A model generated the notes under the pieces. That model did not search any database and was not told the origin of the DNA. It worked only from the letters and a program-made list of their open reading frames with translations. Made by a program: the position numbers and the translations under genes. From Triticum aestivum (Eukaryota; Streptophyta; Magnoliopsida; Poales; Poaceae), in assembly GCF_018294505.1 (NCBI RefSeq), contig NC_057798.1, forward strand, positions 375,778,189-375,842,188: a DNA stretch of 64,000 nt, in the 5' to 3' direction. Within the stretch, counting starts at the first letter, position 1; every line of letters starts with the position of its first letter. Positions 34,208 through 45,406 of this stretch are shown piece by piece.

Positions 34208-34675
34208 TGAGGGAGTCCTGGATTAGGGGGTCCTCGGACAGCCGGACTATATACTTTGGCCGGACTGTTGGACTATGAAGATACAAGATTGAAGACTTTG
34301 TCTCGTATCCAGGTGGGACTCTCCTTTGCATCGAAGGCAAGCTTCGCAATTCGGATATGTAGATCTCCTCTGTAACCAACTCTGTGTAACCCTAGCCCCA
34401 TCCGGTGTCTATATAAAGCGGAGGGTTTAGTCCATAGGCCAACAACAATGATAATCATAGGCTAGCTTCTAGGGTTTAGCCTCTTCGATCTCGTGGTAGA
34501 TCAACTCTTGTAATACTCATATCATCAAGATCAATCAAGCAGGAAGTAGGGTATTACCTCTATCGAGAGGGCCCGAACCTGGATAAACATTATGCCCCCC
34601 GCCTCCTGTTACCATTAGCCTTAGACGCACAGTTTGGGACCCCCTACCCGAGATCCGCCGATTTCGACACCGACA
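34208..34675 (+). repeat. 3' LTR of Gypsy E
   Basis: 468 bp from TGAGGGAGTCC to CGACACCGACA, closely matching 17066-17536. TATA box TATATAAA at 34410-34417. Followed by the right target duplication GGGGG (34676-34680). Confidence 0.92.
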
Positions 34676-34680
34676 GGGGG

Positions 34681-35253
34681 TGCCCCCTTCCTTCCTTCTC
34701 CTTCTCCCTTCCCCTTTTCCTACTCCATGTGGGAGGTGGAATCCTACTAGGACTAGGGAGTCCTAGTAGGACTCCACACTTTGGGCGCACTCTATGAGGC
34801 TCCTCCTCCCCCCTCCTTTATATACAGGGGCAAGGGGGCACCCTAGGACACACAAGTTGATCATTGATCTTTAGCTGTGTGTGGGTGCCCCCCTCCACCA
34901 TAATCCACCTCGGTCATATCGTAGCGGTGCTTAGGCGAAGGCCTGCATCGGTAGCTTCATCAACACCGTCATCACGCCATCGTGCTGATGGAACTCTCCC
35001 TCGAATCTCTACTGGAACGTGAGTTCGTGGGACGTCACAGAGCTGAACGTGTGCAGATCGCAGAGGTGTCGTATGTTCGGTACTAGGATCAATCGATCGT
35101 GAAGACGTACGACTACATCAAGCGCGTTGTCTTAACGCTTCCTCTTACGTTCTACGAGGGTACGTGGATGACACTCTCCCCTCTGGTTGCTATACATCAC
35201 CATGATCTTGCGTGTGCATAGGATTTTTTTTGAAATTACTACGTTCCCCAACA
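34681..35253 (+). repeat. 5' LTR of copia B, second part
   Basis: Continues the LTR after the Gypsy E insertion with TGCCCCCTTCCTTCC and ends CCCCAACA at 35253. Contains a stem-loop (34738-34775) and the TATA-like TTTATATACAGGGG at about 34817-34830. Confidence 0.92.
34738..34775. repeat. U3 stem-loop in the 5' LTR of copia B
   Basis: TCCTACTAGGACT and AGTCCTAGTAGGA form a perfect 13-bp stem with loop AGGG; with one mismatch it extends to 17 pairs. Position relative to the TATA box is as in copia C, though the stem sequence differs. The counterpart in the 3' LTR is 41148-41185. Confidence 0.9.
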
Positions 35254-35270
35254 GTGGTATGAGAGCCAGG
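35254..35270 (+). promoter_or_regulatory. primer binding site of copia B
   Basis: GTGGTATGAGAGCCAGG follows the LTR. The complement of initiator tRNA-Met is TGGTATCAGAGC, so one base differs. Confidence 0.85.
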
Positions 35271-36540
35271 TTTATGCATAGATGTTATATTCATGAGTAG
35301 AACACAAGTGAGTTGTGGGCGATACTAGTCATACTGCTTACCAGCATGTCAATTCGGCGGTATTGTTGGATGAAGCGGCCCGGACCGACATTATGCGTAC
35401 GCTTACGCAAGACTGGTTCTACCGACGTGCTTCGCACATAGGTGGCTGGCGGGTGTCAGTTTCTCCAACTTTAGTTGAATCGAGTGTGGCTACACCCGGT
35501 CCTTGTTGAAGGTTAAAACAGCACATACTTGACAAAAAATCATTGTGGTTTTGATGCGTAGGTAAGAACAGTTCTTGCTCAGCCCGTAGCAGCCACGTAA
35601 AACTTGCAAGAACAAAGTAGAGGACGTCTAACTTGTTTTTGCAGGGCATGTTGTGATGTGATATGGTCAAGACGTGATGAGATATAAATTGTTGTATGAG
35701 ATGATCATGTTCTGTCAAGTTATCGACAACTGGCAGGAGCCTTATGGTTGTCTCTTGATTGCATAAGATGCAAGCGCCATATGATTGCTTTACTTTATCG
35801 CTATACGATAGCAATAGTTGTAAAAGTAATAGTTGGCAAGACGACCATGTGAAGACACATTGATAAAGATCAAGATGATGGAGATCATGGTGTCATGCCG
35901 GTGATGACGGAGATCATGACGATGCTTTGGAGATGGAGATCAAAGGCACAAGATGATGATGGCCATATCATGTCACATATTTTGATTGCATGTGATATTT
36001 ATATTTTATACATCTTATTTTGCTTAGTTCGGCGGTAGCATTATAAGATGATCTCTCACTAAATTTCAAGGTACAAGTGTTTTCCCTGAGTATGCATTGT
36101 TGCCAAAGTTCGTCGTGCCGAGACACCACGTGATGATCGGGTGTGATAAGCTCTATGTTCACATACAACGGGTGCAAGCCAGTTTTGCACACACAGAAAT
36201 ACTCGGGTTAAACTTGACGAGCCTAGCATATGCAGATATGGCCTCGGAACACTGGAGACTGAAAGGTCGAGTGTGAATCATATAGTAGATATGATCAACA
36301 TAGTGATGTTCACCATTGAAAACTACTCCATCTCACGTGATGATCGGACATGGTTTAGTTGATTTGGATCACGTGATCACTTAGATGATTAGAGGGATGT
36401 CTATCTAAGTGGGAGTTCTTAAGTAATATGATTAATTGAACTTTAATTTATCATGAACTTAGTCCTAATAGTATTTTGCAAATAATGTTGTAGATCAATA
36501 GCTCGTGTTGTTGCTTCCCTATGTTTAATATGTGTTCCTG
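35271..36540 (+). other. untranslated leader of copia B
   Basis: No coding frame. Colinear with the leaders of A and C, including the GATGGAGATCATGGTGTCATG stretch near 35876. Confidence 0.65.
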
Positions 36541-37450
36541 AGAAAACTAAGTTGAAAGATGATAGTAGCAATGATGTAAACTGGGTCCGTGATCTGAGGT
36601 TTATCCTCATTGCTGCACAAAAGAAATATGTCCTTGATGCACCTCTAGGTGACAGACCTATTGCAGGAGCAGATGCAGACGCTATGAACGTTTGGCTAGC
36701 TCAATATGATGACTACTTGATAGTTTAGTGCACCATGCTTAACGGCTTAGAATCGGGACTTCAAAGACGTTTTGAACGTCTTTTTTTTGACCTGGGACGT
36801 TTTGAACGTCATGGACCATATGAGATGTTCCAGGAGTTGAAGTTAATATTTCAAGCAAATACCCGAGTTGAGAGATATGAAGTCTCCAACAAGTTCTGTA
36901 GCTAAAAGATGGAGGAGAATAGCTCAAGAAGTGAGGATGTGCTCAGATTGTCTGGGTACTAAAATCGCTTGAATCAAGTGGGAGTTAATCTTCTAGATAG
37001 GATAGTGATTGACAGAGTTCTCTAGTCACCATCACCAAGTTAGTAGAACGTCGTGATGAACTATAGTATGCAAGGGATGACGAAAACGATTCCCGATCTT
37101 TTCATGATGATGAAATCGATGAAGGTAGAAATCAAGAAAGAGCATCAAGTGTTGATGATTAACAAGACCACTAGTTTCAAGAAAAGGGAAAGAAAGGGAA
37201 CTTCATGTAGAATGGCCAGCAAGTTGTCACTTCCGTGAAGAAGCCCAAAGCTAGACTAAAGCCTGAAACTGAGTGCTTCTACTGCAAAGGAAATGGTCAC
37301 TGGAAGCGGAAATGCCCTGAATATTTGGTGGATAAGAAGGATGGAAAAGTGAACAAGGGTATATTTGATATACATGTTATTGATGTGTACCTTACTAGTG
37401 TTTATAGTAGCCCCTGGGTATTTGATACTTGTTCAGTTGCTAAAAATTAG
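36541..37450 (+). pseudogene. gag remnant of copia B
   Basis: Pieces match copia C gag: DLRFILIAAQKKYVLDAPLG at about 36590-36655, RHGPYEMFQELKLIFQ at about 36808-36860, VEIKKEHQVLMINKTTSFKK at 37123-37185, and the zinc knuckle CFYCKGNGHWKRKCP at about 37277-37320. Stops and frameshifts lie between them. A 15-bp insert with flanking 15-bp repeats interrupts the frame at 36781 (separate entry). Confidence 0.85.
36766..36810 (-). repeat. 15-bp poly-A insertion with 15-bp target duplication
   Basis: GACGTTTTGAACGTC occurs at 36766-36780 and again at 36796-36810, separated by TTTTTTTTGACCTGG. In copia C and D the motif occurs once. On the minus strand the insert is CCAGGTC followed by A8. This has the form of a very strongly 5'-truncated, poly-A-tailed retroposed insertion. 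Confidence 0.65.
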
Positions 37451-38460
37451 TAACTCGAAACAGGAGTTACAGAATAAACAGAGACTAGTTGAGGGTGAAG
37501 TGACGATGTGTGTTAGAAGTGGTTCCAAGATTGATATGATCATCATCACACACTCCCTATACTTTCGGGATTAGTGTTAAACCTAAATAAATGTTATTTG
37601 GCGTTTGCGTTGAGCATGAATATGATTTGATCATGTTTATTGCAATACGGTTATTCATTTAAAGTCAGAGATTAATTGTTGTTCTGTTTACATGAATAAA
37701 ACCTTCGATGGTCATACACCCAATGAAAATAGTTTGTTGGATCTCGATCGTAGTGATACACATATTCATAATATTGATGCCAAAAGACGCAAAGTTGATA
37801 ATGATAGTGCAACTTATTTGTGGCACTGCCATTTGGGTCATATCGGTGTAAAGCGCATGAATAAACTCCATAAAGATGGATTTTTGGAATCACTTGGTTA
37901 TGAATCATTTGATGCTTGTGAACCATGCCTTTTGGGCAAGATGACTAAAACTCCGTTCCCCGGAACAATGGAATGAGCTACTGACTTGATGGAAATAATA
38001 CATACCGATGTATGCGGTCCAATGAGTTTTGATGCTCGTGGCGGGTATCGTTATTTTCTGACCTTCATAGATGATTTAAGCAGATATGAGTATATCTACT
38101 TAATGAAGCACAAGTTTGAAACATTTGAAAAGTTCAAAGAATTTCAGAGTGAAGTGGAGAATCATCGTAACAAGAAAATAAAGTTTCTACAATCTGATCG
38201 TAGAGGAGAATATTTGAGTTACGAGTTTGGCCTTCATTTAAAAACAATGTGGAATAGTTTCACAGCTCACGCCACATGGAACACCACAGCATAATGGTGT
38301 GTCCAAACGTCGTAACCGCACTTTATTGGATATGGTGCGATCTATGATGTATCTTACCGATTTACCACTATCATTTTGGGGTTATGCATTAGAGACAGCT
38401 GCATTCACTTTAAATAGGACACCATCAAAATCCGTTGAGACGACGCCTTATGAACTGTGA
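37451..38460 (+). pseudogene. protease, pre-integrase and integrase remnants of copia B
   Basis: The protease Asp region (WVFDTCSV) is at about 37410-37440 with Cys for Gly. 37692-37976 holds the pre-integrase zinc finger, LWHCHLGHIGVKRMNKLH ... CEPCLLGKMTKTPFPG. 37986-38294 holds the integrase start, HTDVCGPMSFDARGGYRYFL with LQSDRRGEYLSYEFG (the usual RSDRGGEY is LQSDRRGE here). The remainder is in other frames up to about 38460. Confidence 0.85.
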
Positions 38461-40256
38461 TTTGGCAAGAAACCAAAGTTGTCGTTTCTTAAAGTTTGGG
38501 GTTGCGATGCTTATGTGAAAAAGTTTCAACCTGATAAGCTCGAACCCAAATCAGAGAAGTGCATCTTCATAGAATACCCAAAGGAAACTATTGGGTACAC
38601 CTTCTATCACAGACCCGAAGGCAAGATATTCGTTGCTAAGATGGATCCTTTCTAGAGAAGGAGTTTCTCTCGAAAGAAGTGAGTGGGAGGAAAGTAGATC
38701 TTGATAAGGTAATTGTACCTTCTCGAGAATTGGAAAGTAGTTCATCACAGAAATTAGTTCCAGCGATTCCTACACCAATTAGTGAGGAAGCTAATGATGA
38801 TGATCATGAAACTTCAGATTAAGTTACTACAGAACCTCGTAGGTCTTCCAAAGTACAGTCCGCACCAGAGTGGTACGGTAATCCTGTTCTGGAAGTCATG
38901 TTACTAGACCATGATGAACCTACGAACTATGAGGAAGCGATGATGAGCCCAGATTCCGCGAAATGGCTTGAAGGCCATGAAATCTGAGATGGGATCCATG
39001 TATGAGAACAAAGTGTAGACTTTGGTGGACTTTCTCGATGATCGGCAAGCCATAGAAAATAAATGGATCTTCAAGAGGAAGACAGATGCTGGTAGTAGTG
39101 TTACTATCTACAAAGCTCGAATTGTCGCAAAAAGTTTTTCGACAAGTTCAAGGTGTTGAATATGATGAGATTTTCTCACTCGTATCGATGCTTAAGTCTA
39201 TCCGAATCATGTTAGCAATTGCCACATTTTATGAAATCTGGCAAATGGATGTCAAAACTGCATTCCTTAATGGATCTATTAAATGAGAGTTATATATGAT
39301 GCAACCAGAAGGTTTTGTCAATCCTAAAGGTGCTAACAAAGTGTGCAAGCTCCATTGATCCATCTATGGACTGGTGCAAGCATCTTAGAGTTGGAATATA
39401 CGCTTTGATGAGTTGATCAAAGCATATAGGTTTATACAGACTTGCGGTGAAGCCTGTATTTACAGGAAAGTGAGTGGGAGCACCACAGCCTTTCTGATAA
39501 GTATATGTGAATGCCATTTTGTTGATCAGAAATAATGTAGAATTTTCTGGAAAGCAAAAAAGGAGTGTTTGAAAGAAGTTTTTCAATGAAAGACCTCGGT
39601 GAAGCTGCTTATATATTGGGCATCAAGATCTATAGAGATAGATCAAGACGCTTGATAAGATTTTTCAATGAGTAAATACCTTGACAAGTTTTTGAAAGAG
39701 TTCAAAATGGATCACCCAAAGAAGGAATTCTTGTCTATATTACAAGGTGTAAAGTTGAGTAAGACTCAAAGCCCGACCATGGCAGAAAATAGAAAAGAAT
39801 GAAAGCCATTCCCTATGCCACAGTCATAGGTTCTATAAAGTATGTTGTGCTGTGTACCAGACTTATTGTGTACCTTGCCCTGAGTTTGGAAAGGGAGTAC
39901 AATTTTGATCTAGGAGTAGATCACTGGAGAACGGTCAAGATTATTCTTAGTAAGGACTAAGGAAATGCTTCTCGGTGATGGGGGTGATAAAGAGTTCATC
40001 GTAAAGATTTACGTCGATGCAAGCTTTTACACCGATCCAGATGACTCTAAGTCTCAATCTGGATACATATTAAAAGTGGGAGCAATTAGCTAGAGTAGGT
40101 CCGTACAGAGCATTGTAGACATAAAATATTTGCAAAATACATAAGGCTCTAAATGTGACAGACCCGTTGACTAAATTTCTCTCACGAGCAAAACATGATC
40201 ATACCTTAGTACTCTTTGGGTGTTAATCACATAGCGATGTGAACTAGATTATTGAC
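38461..40256 (+). pseudogene. reverse transcriptase and RNase H remnants of copia B
   Basis: Decayed but colinear with copia C: the EPRRSSKVQSAPEWYGN linker near 38840, the RT start near 39005-39060, the IWQMDVKTAFLNGSIK block at 39086-39286, and the RT end near 39600. RNase H traces run from about 39900 to 40180, where VTDPLTKFL is readable at about 40155. Internal region ends at the deletion junction at 40256. Confidence 0.8.
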
Positions 40257-41668
40257 TCTTCATGACTTATACATGTTCCTATGACTATGAGATTATGCAA
40301 CTCCCGAATACCGAAGGAACACTTTGTGTGCTACCAAACGTCACAACATAACTAGGTGATTATAAAGGTGCTCTACGGGTGTCTCTGATTGTACTTGTTG
40401 ATTTGGCATAGATCGAGATTAGGATTTGTCATTCCGATTGTCGGAGAGGTATCTCTGGGCCCTCTCGGTAATGCACATCACTATAAGCCTTGCAAGCAAT
40501 GTGACTAATGAGTTAGTTGCGGGATGATGCATTACGGAACGAGTAAAGAGACTTGCCGGTAACGAGATTGAACTAGGTATGTGATACCGACGATCGAATC
40601 TCGGGCAAGTAACATACCGATGACAAAGGGAATAACGTATGTTGTTATGCGGTTTGACCGATAGAGATCTTCGTAGAATATGTAGGAGCCAATATGAGCA
40701 TCTAGGTTCCGCTATTGGTTATTGACCGGAGACGTGTCTTGGTCATGTCTACATAGTTCTCGAACCCGTAGGGTCCGCACGCTTAATGTTCGATGACGAT
40801 TTATATTATGAGTTATGTGATTTGATGATCGAAGTTTGTTTGGAGTCCCAGATGAGATCGGGCACATGACGAGGAGTCTCAAAATGATTGAGCCGTAAAG
40901 ATCAATATATTGGGAGGCTATATTCGGACATCGGAAAGGTTCCGAGTGATTCGGGTATTTTTTGGAGTACCGGAGAGTTACGGGAATTCGTATTGGGCCT
41001 TAATGGGCCATACGGGAAAGGAGAGAAAAGGCTTGAAGGGTGGCCGCACCCCTCCCCATGGACTGGTCCGAATTGGACTAGGGAGGGGGGCTCCCCCTTC
41101 CTTCCTTCTCCTTCTCCCTTCCCCTTTTCCTACTCCATGTGGGAGGTGGAATCCTACTAGGACTAGGGAGTCCTAGTAGGACTCCGCACTTTGGGCGCAC
41201 CCTATGAGGGCCGGCCTCCTCCTCCCTCCCTCCTTTATATACAGGGGCAAGGGGGCACCCTAGGACACACAAGTTGATCATTGATCTTTAGCCGTGTGCG
41301 GTGCCCCCTCCACCATAATCCACCTCGGTCATATCGTAGCGGTGCTTAGGCGAAGCCCTGCGTCGGTAGCTTCATCAACACCATCATCACGCCGTCGTGC
41401 TGACGGAACTCTCCCTCAAAGCTCTACTGGATCGTGAGTTCATGGGACGTCACCGAGCTGAACGTGTGCAGATCGCGGAGGTGTCGTACGTTCGGTACTA
41501 GGATCGGTCGATCATGAAGACGTACAACTACATCAACCGTGTTGTCATAACGCTTCCGCTTACGATCTACGAGGGTACGTGGATGACACTGTCCCCTCTC
41601 GTTGCTATGCATCACCATGATCTTGCGTGTGCGTAGGATTTTTTTTGAAATTACTACGTTCCCCAACA
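40257..41668 (+). repeat. 3' LTR of copia B, 5'-truncated
   Basis: Starts inside the LTR at TCTTCATGACTTATACATG (5' LTR position 16232) and runs to the terminus CCCCAACA at 41668. About 310 bases of LTR plus the polypurine tract are missing. At the junction TCT at 40257-40259 fits both partners. TATA-like TTTATATACAGG at about 41234. Followed by TTATA, the right target duplication. Confidence 0.9.
41148..41185. repeat. U3 stem-loop in the 3' LTR of copia B
   Basis: Identical in stem to 34738-34775. Confidence 0.9.
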
Positions 41669-41673
41669 TTATA

Positions 41674-42697
41674 ATCACTTAGCTCAGCTGGGAGTTGATC
41701 TTCTAGTTGATTGTGTCATTGACAGAGTTCTTCAATCACTGTCACCAAGCTAAAAAGGCTTCGTGATGAACTATAATATGCAAGGGATGGACAAAAGAAT
41801 TCCCGACTTCTTCGCAGTGCTTAAAGCCGCGGAGGTAGAAATGAAGAAGGGGCATCAAGTGTTGATAGTTAACAAAACCACTAGTTTCAAGAAAAAAAAG
41901 GCAAGGGAAAGAAAGGGAACTTCAAGAAGAATGGCAAGCAAGTTTCCACTTCTGGAAAGAACCCCAAAGCTGGATCCAAGCCTAAAACTGAGTGCTTCTA
42001 CTGCAAAGGGACTGGTCACTGGAAGTGGAACTGCCCCAAGTATTTGGCGGATAAGAAGGATGGCAAAGTGAACAAAGGTATATTTGATATACATGTTATT
42101 GATGTGTACCTTACTAATACTTGTAGCAGCACCTGTGTATTCGATACTGGTTCAATTGCTCATATTTGTAACTCGAAACAGGAGCTACGAATTAAATGAA
42201 GATTGGCTAAGGACGAGGTGACGATGCGCGTCGGGAATGGTTCCAAGGTCGATGCGATCGCCATCGGCGCGCTACCTCTACATCTACCTTCAGGATTAGT
42301 CTTAGACCTGAATAATTGTCATTTAGTGCCAGCGTTGAGCATGAACATTATATCTGGATCTTGTTTAGTGCGAGACAGTTATTCATTTAAATCAGAGAAT
42401 AACGGTTGTTCTATTTATATGAGTAATATCTTTTATGGTCATGCACCCTTGAACAGTGGTCTATTCTTGTTGAATCTCGATTGTAGTGATACATATATCC
42501 ATAATATTGATGCCAAAAGATGCGAAGTTGATAATGATTGTGCAACATATTTGTGGCACTGCCGTTTACGTCATATTGGTGTAAAGCGTATGAAGAAACT
42601 CCATACAGATGGACTTTTGGAATCACTTGATTATGAATCATTTGATACTTGTGAATCATGCCTCATGGGCAAGATAACCAAAACTCCGTTCTCCTGA
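41674..42697 (+). pseudogene. gag C-terminus, protease and pre-integrase of copia D
   Basis: Gag continues after the B insertion with QLGVNLP-type residues. 41763-42071 holds VEMKKGHQVLIVNKTTSFKK with a poly-A indel (AAAAAAAAGG) after which the frame changes; the zinc knuckle reading lies at 41993-42040. 42203-42697 (164 aa) holds the protease end and zinc finger: LWHCRLRHIGVKRMKKLH, CESCLMGKITKTPFS. The protease active site near 42125-42160 reads FDTGS. Confidence 0.85.
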
Positions 42698-43155
42698 ACA
42701 ATGGAGCGAGCTAATGACTTATTGGAAATAATACATACCGATGTATGCAGTCCGATGAGTATTGAGGCACGCGGTGGGTATCTTTATTTTCTAAACTTCA
42801 CGGATGATTTAAGCATATATGGGTATAACTACTTAATGAAACACAAGTCTGAAACATTTGAAAAGTTCAAAGAATTTCAGAGTGTAGTGAAGAATCATCG
42901 TAACAAGAAAATAAAGTTTCTATGATCTTATCGCGGAGGCGAATATTTGAGTTACGAGTTTGGCCTTCATTTAAAACAATGTGGAATTATTTCACAACTC
43001 ACACCACCTAGAACACCACAGCGTAATGGTGTGTCCGAATGTCGTAACCATACCTTATTAGATATGGTGTGATCTATGATGTCTCTTACCGATTTACCAC
43101 TATCATTTTCGGGTTATGCATTAGAGACAGTTGCATTCACGTTAAATAGGGCACC
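42698..43155 (+). pseudogene. integrase of copia D, part before the small insertion
   Basis: 42701-42925 reads LLEIIHTDVCSPMSIEARGG up to HRNKKIKFL, followed by a stop (TGA at about 42923) where the catalytic RSDRGGEY begins (the text reads SYRGGEY). Continues in pieces to ETVAFTLNRAP-like residues at 43130-43155. Confidence 0.85.
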
Positions 43156-43289
43156 GCCTTCCTTTAGGCTAGACTGCTTGATTACCTCTTGTAATCCCTA
43201 CCATGTACTTGTAACTTTTTTATCTTAATAAAGCTTTTGATATGTTGTGGGGGTTTTGCCCCACAGTTCGCAATCAAATAAAAAATAAA
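43156..43289 (+). mobile_element. 134-bp 5'-truncated LINE-like insertion in copia D
   Basis: The integrase reading is interrupted by a segment starting GCCTTCCTTTAGGC and ending AAATAAAAAATAAA. The target AAATAGGGCACC (12 bp) is present at 43144-43155 and again at 43290-43301. Inside lie TTGTAACTTTTTTATCTTAA and a GGGGGTTTTGCCCC block, as in 3' ends of Triticeae LINEs. The A-rich end and long duplication fit target-primed reverse transcription. Confidence 0.85.
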
Positions 43290-43301
43290 AAATAGGGCAC
43301 C

Positions 43302-43912
43302 ATCTAAATCCGTTGAGACGACACCGTATGAACTATGGTTTGGCAAGAAACCTAAGCTGTCGTTTCTTAAAGTTTGGGGTTGCGATGCTTATGTCAAAAG
43401 GCTTCAGCCTGATAAGCTCGAACCCAAATCAGAAAAGTGTGTCTTCATAGGATACCCTATGGAAACAATTGGCTACACCTTCTACCACAGATCCAAAGGC
43501 AAGATCTTTGTTGCCAAGAATGGAACCTTACTAGAGAAGGAGTTTTCTCTCGAAATAAGTGAGTGGGAGGAAAGTAGAACTTGATGAGTTAATTGTACCT
43601 CCTCTCGAATTGGAAAGTAGCACATCAGAGAAAACCATTCCTGTGATGCCCACACCAACTAGAGAGGAAGCTAATGATAATGATCATGAAACTTCAAATC
43701 AAGTTGCTGCTGAATTTCGTAGGTCAACCAGAGCACGATCGGTGCCAGAGTGGTACGGATATCCTGTCCTGGAAGTTATGTTATTAGACCATGGCGAACC
43801 TACGAACTACGAAGAAGCTATGATGAGCACAAATTCTGATAAATCGCTTGATGCCATAAAATCTAAGATAGGATCCACAAAACAAAGTGTGGGCTTAGGT
43901 GGACTTGCCTGA
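43302..43912 (+). pseudogene. integrase end and linker of copia D
   Basis: After the insertion the coding match resumes with SKSVETTPYELWFGKKPKLS and KVWGCDAYVKRLQPDKLEPK, the conserved integrase C-terminus, then the linker 43559-43912 (RRSTRARSVPEWYGYPVLEV). Frameshift at about 43545. Confidence 0.85.
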
Positions 43913-44566
43913 TGATCGGCAAGCCATAGAAAATAAATGGATCTTTAAGAAGAATACTGACGCTGATGGTAATGTTACTGTCTACAAAGCTCGACTTGTC
44001 GCGGAAGGTTTTCGACAAGTTCAAGGAGTTGACTACGATGAGACATTCTCACCCGTAGCGATGCTTAAGTCTGTTGGAATCATGTTAGTAATTGCCGCAT
44101 TTTATGATTATGAAATCTGGCAAATGGACGTCAAAACTGCATTCCTTAATGGATTTCTTAAAGAAGAGTTGTATATGATGCAACCAGAAGGTTTTGTCGA
44201 TCCTAAAGATGCTAACAAAATGTGGAAGCTCCAACGATCCATCTATGGACTGGTGCAAGCATCTCGGAGTTGGAATATATGCTTTGATGAGGTGATCAAA
44301 GCATGTGGTTTTATACAGACTTTCGGTGAAGCCTATATTTACAAGAAAGTCAGTGGGAGCTCTGTAGCATTTCTAATATTATATGTAGATGACATATTGT
44401 TGACTGGAAATGATATAGAATTTTTGGATAGCATAAAAGGATACTTGAATAAGAATTTTTCAATGAAAGACCTCAGTGAAGCTGCTTATATATTGGGATC
44501 AAGATCTATAGAGATAGATCGAGACGCTTAATAGGACTTTCACAAAGCACATACCTTGATAAAGTT
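43899..44566 (+). pseudogene. reverse transcriptase of copia D
   Basis: A 210-aa open frame: WIFKKNTDADGNVTVYKARL, IWQMDVKTAFLNGFLKEELY and the active site YVDDILLTGNDIEFLDS, all intact. The frame shifts near 44505 in the ILGSRSIE region, just before the end of RT. Confidence 0.9.
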
Positions 44567-45330
44567 TTGAAGAAGATCAAAATGGATCAGACAAAGAAAG
44601 GGTTCTTGCCTGTGTTACAAGGTGTGAAATTGAGTCAGACTCAAAGTCCGACCACTGCAGAAGATAGAGATAAAATTAAAGTTATTCCCTATGCCTCAGC
44701 CATTGGTTCTATCATGTGTGCTATGTTGTGTACCAGACCTGATGTGTGCCTTACCAAAATTTGGCAGGGAGGTACCAAAGTAATCCAGGAGTGGATCACT
44801 GGACAGCGGTCAAGAACATCTTGAAGTACCTGAAAAGGACCAAGGATATGTTTCACGTTTATGGAGGTGACAAAGAGCTCGTCATTAATGGTTACGTCGA
44901 TGCTAGCTTTGAGACTGATCTGGATGACTCTAAGTCGCAAACCAGATATGTATTTATATTGAATGCTGGAGCTGTCAGTTGGTGCAGTTCCAAGTAGAGC
45001 GTCGTGGCAGGGTCTACGTGTGAAGCGGAGTACATAGCTGCTTTGGAAGCAGCAAATGAAGGAGTTTGGATGAAGGAGTTCATATCCGATCTGGGTGTAA
45101 TACCTAGTGCATCGGGTCCAATAAAAATATTTTGTGACAACACTAGAGCAATTGCCTTGGCGAAGGAATCCAGGTTTCACAAGAGAACCAAACACATCAA
45201 GAGACGATTCAACTCCATTCGTGAACAAGTCAAGGATGGAGACATAGAAATTTGCAAGATACATACGGATCTGAATGTGGCAGACGCATTGACTAAGCCT
45301 CTTCCGCGAGCAAAACATGATCAGAACCAA
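44567..45330 (+). pseudogene. RT C-terminus and RNase H of copia D
   Basis: Pieces at 44567-44824, 44746-44997 and 45004-45363 match copia C RNase H. All three active-site blocks are readable: GYVDASFETD, STCEAEYIAALEA and IFCDNTRAIALAKES. A TAG at 44995-44997 and a frameshift near 44757 break it. It ends VADALTKPLPRAKHDQ at about 45320. Confidence 0.88.
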
Positions 45331-45392
45331 GACTCCATGGGTGTTAGATTCATTACAATGTAATACAATGTAATCTAGATTATTGACTCTAG

Positions 45393-45406
45393 TGCAAGTG
45401 GGAGAC
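45393..45406 (+). promoter_or_regulatory. polypurine tract of copia D
   Basis: TGCAAGTGGGAGAC precedes the 3' LTR, as in copia A. Confidence 0.9.

Larger units (their letters stand above)
17066..34675 (+). mobile_element. Gypsy element E (Fatima/Tat-like), lacking RT and integrase
   Basis: Two LTRs of about 470 bp, TGAGGGAGTCCTGGATTAGG...ACCGACA, flank a 16.7-kb internal region that itself holds copia C. The target duplication is GGGGG on both sides. Without C the element is about 8.9 kb. Content: gag (plus), protease (plus), a stretch with no RT or integrase, and an antisense gene on the minus strand. Large Triticeae Gypsy elements with gag-protease plus an antisense ORF are known; lack of the polymerase means it must depend on a related autonomous element. 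Confidence 0.9.
15921..41668 (+). mobile_element. Copia element B, nested in D
   Basis: It starts TGAAGGAAATATGCCC at 15921 and ends GTTCCCCAACA at 41668. The target duplication is perfect: TTATA at 15916-15920 and 41669-41673. Its 5' LTR is split by Gypsy E (15921-17065 and 34681-35253). The internal region is 35254-40256 and its 3' LTR lacks about 310 bases at the 5' side. The coding region is heavily mutated. The LTR type TGAAGG...CCCCAACA is shared with copia C and, more distantly, with D. Confidence 0.95.
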
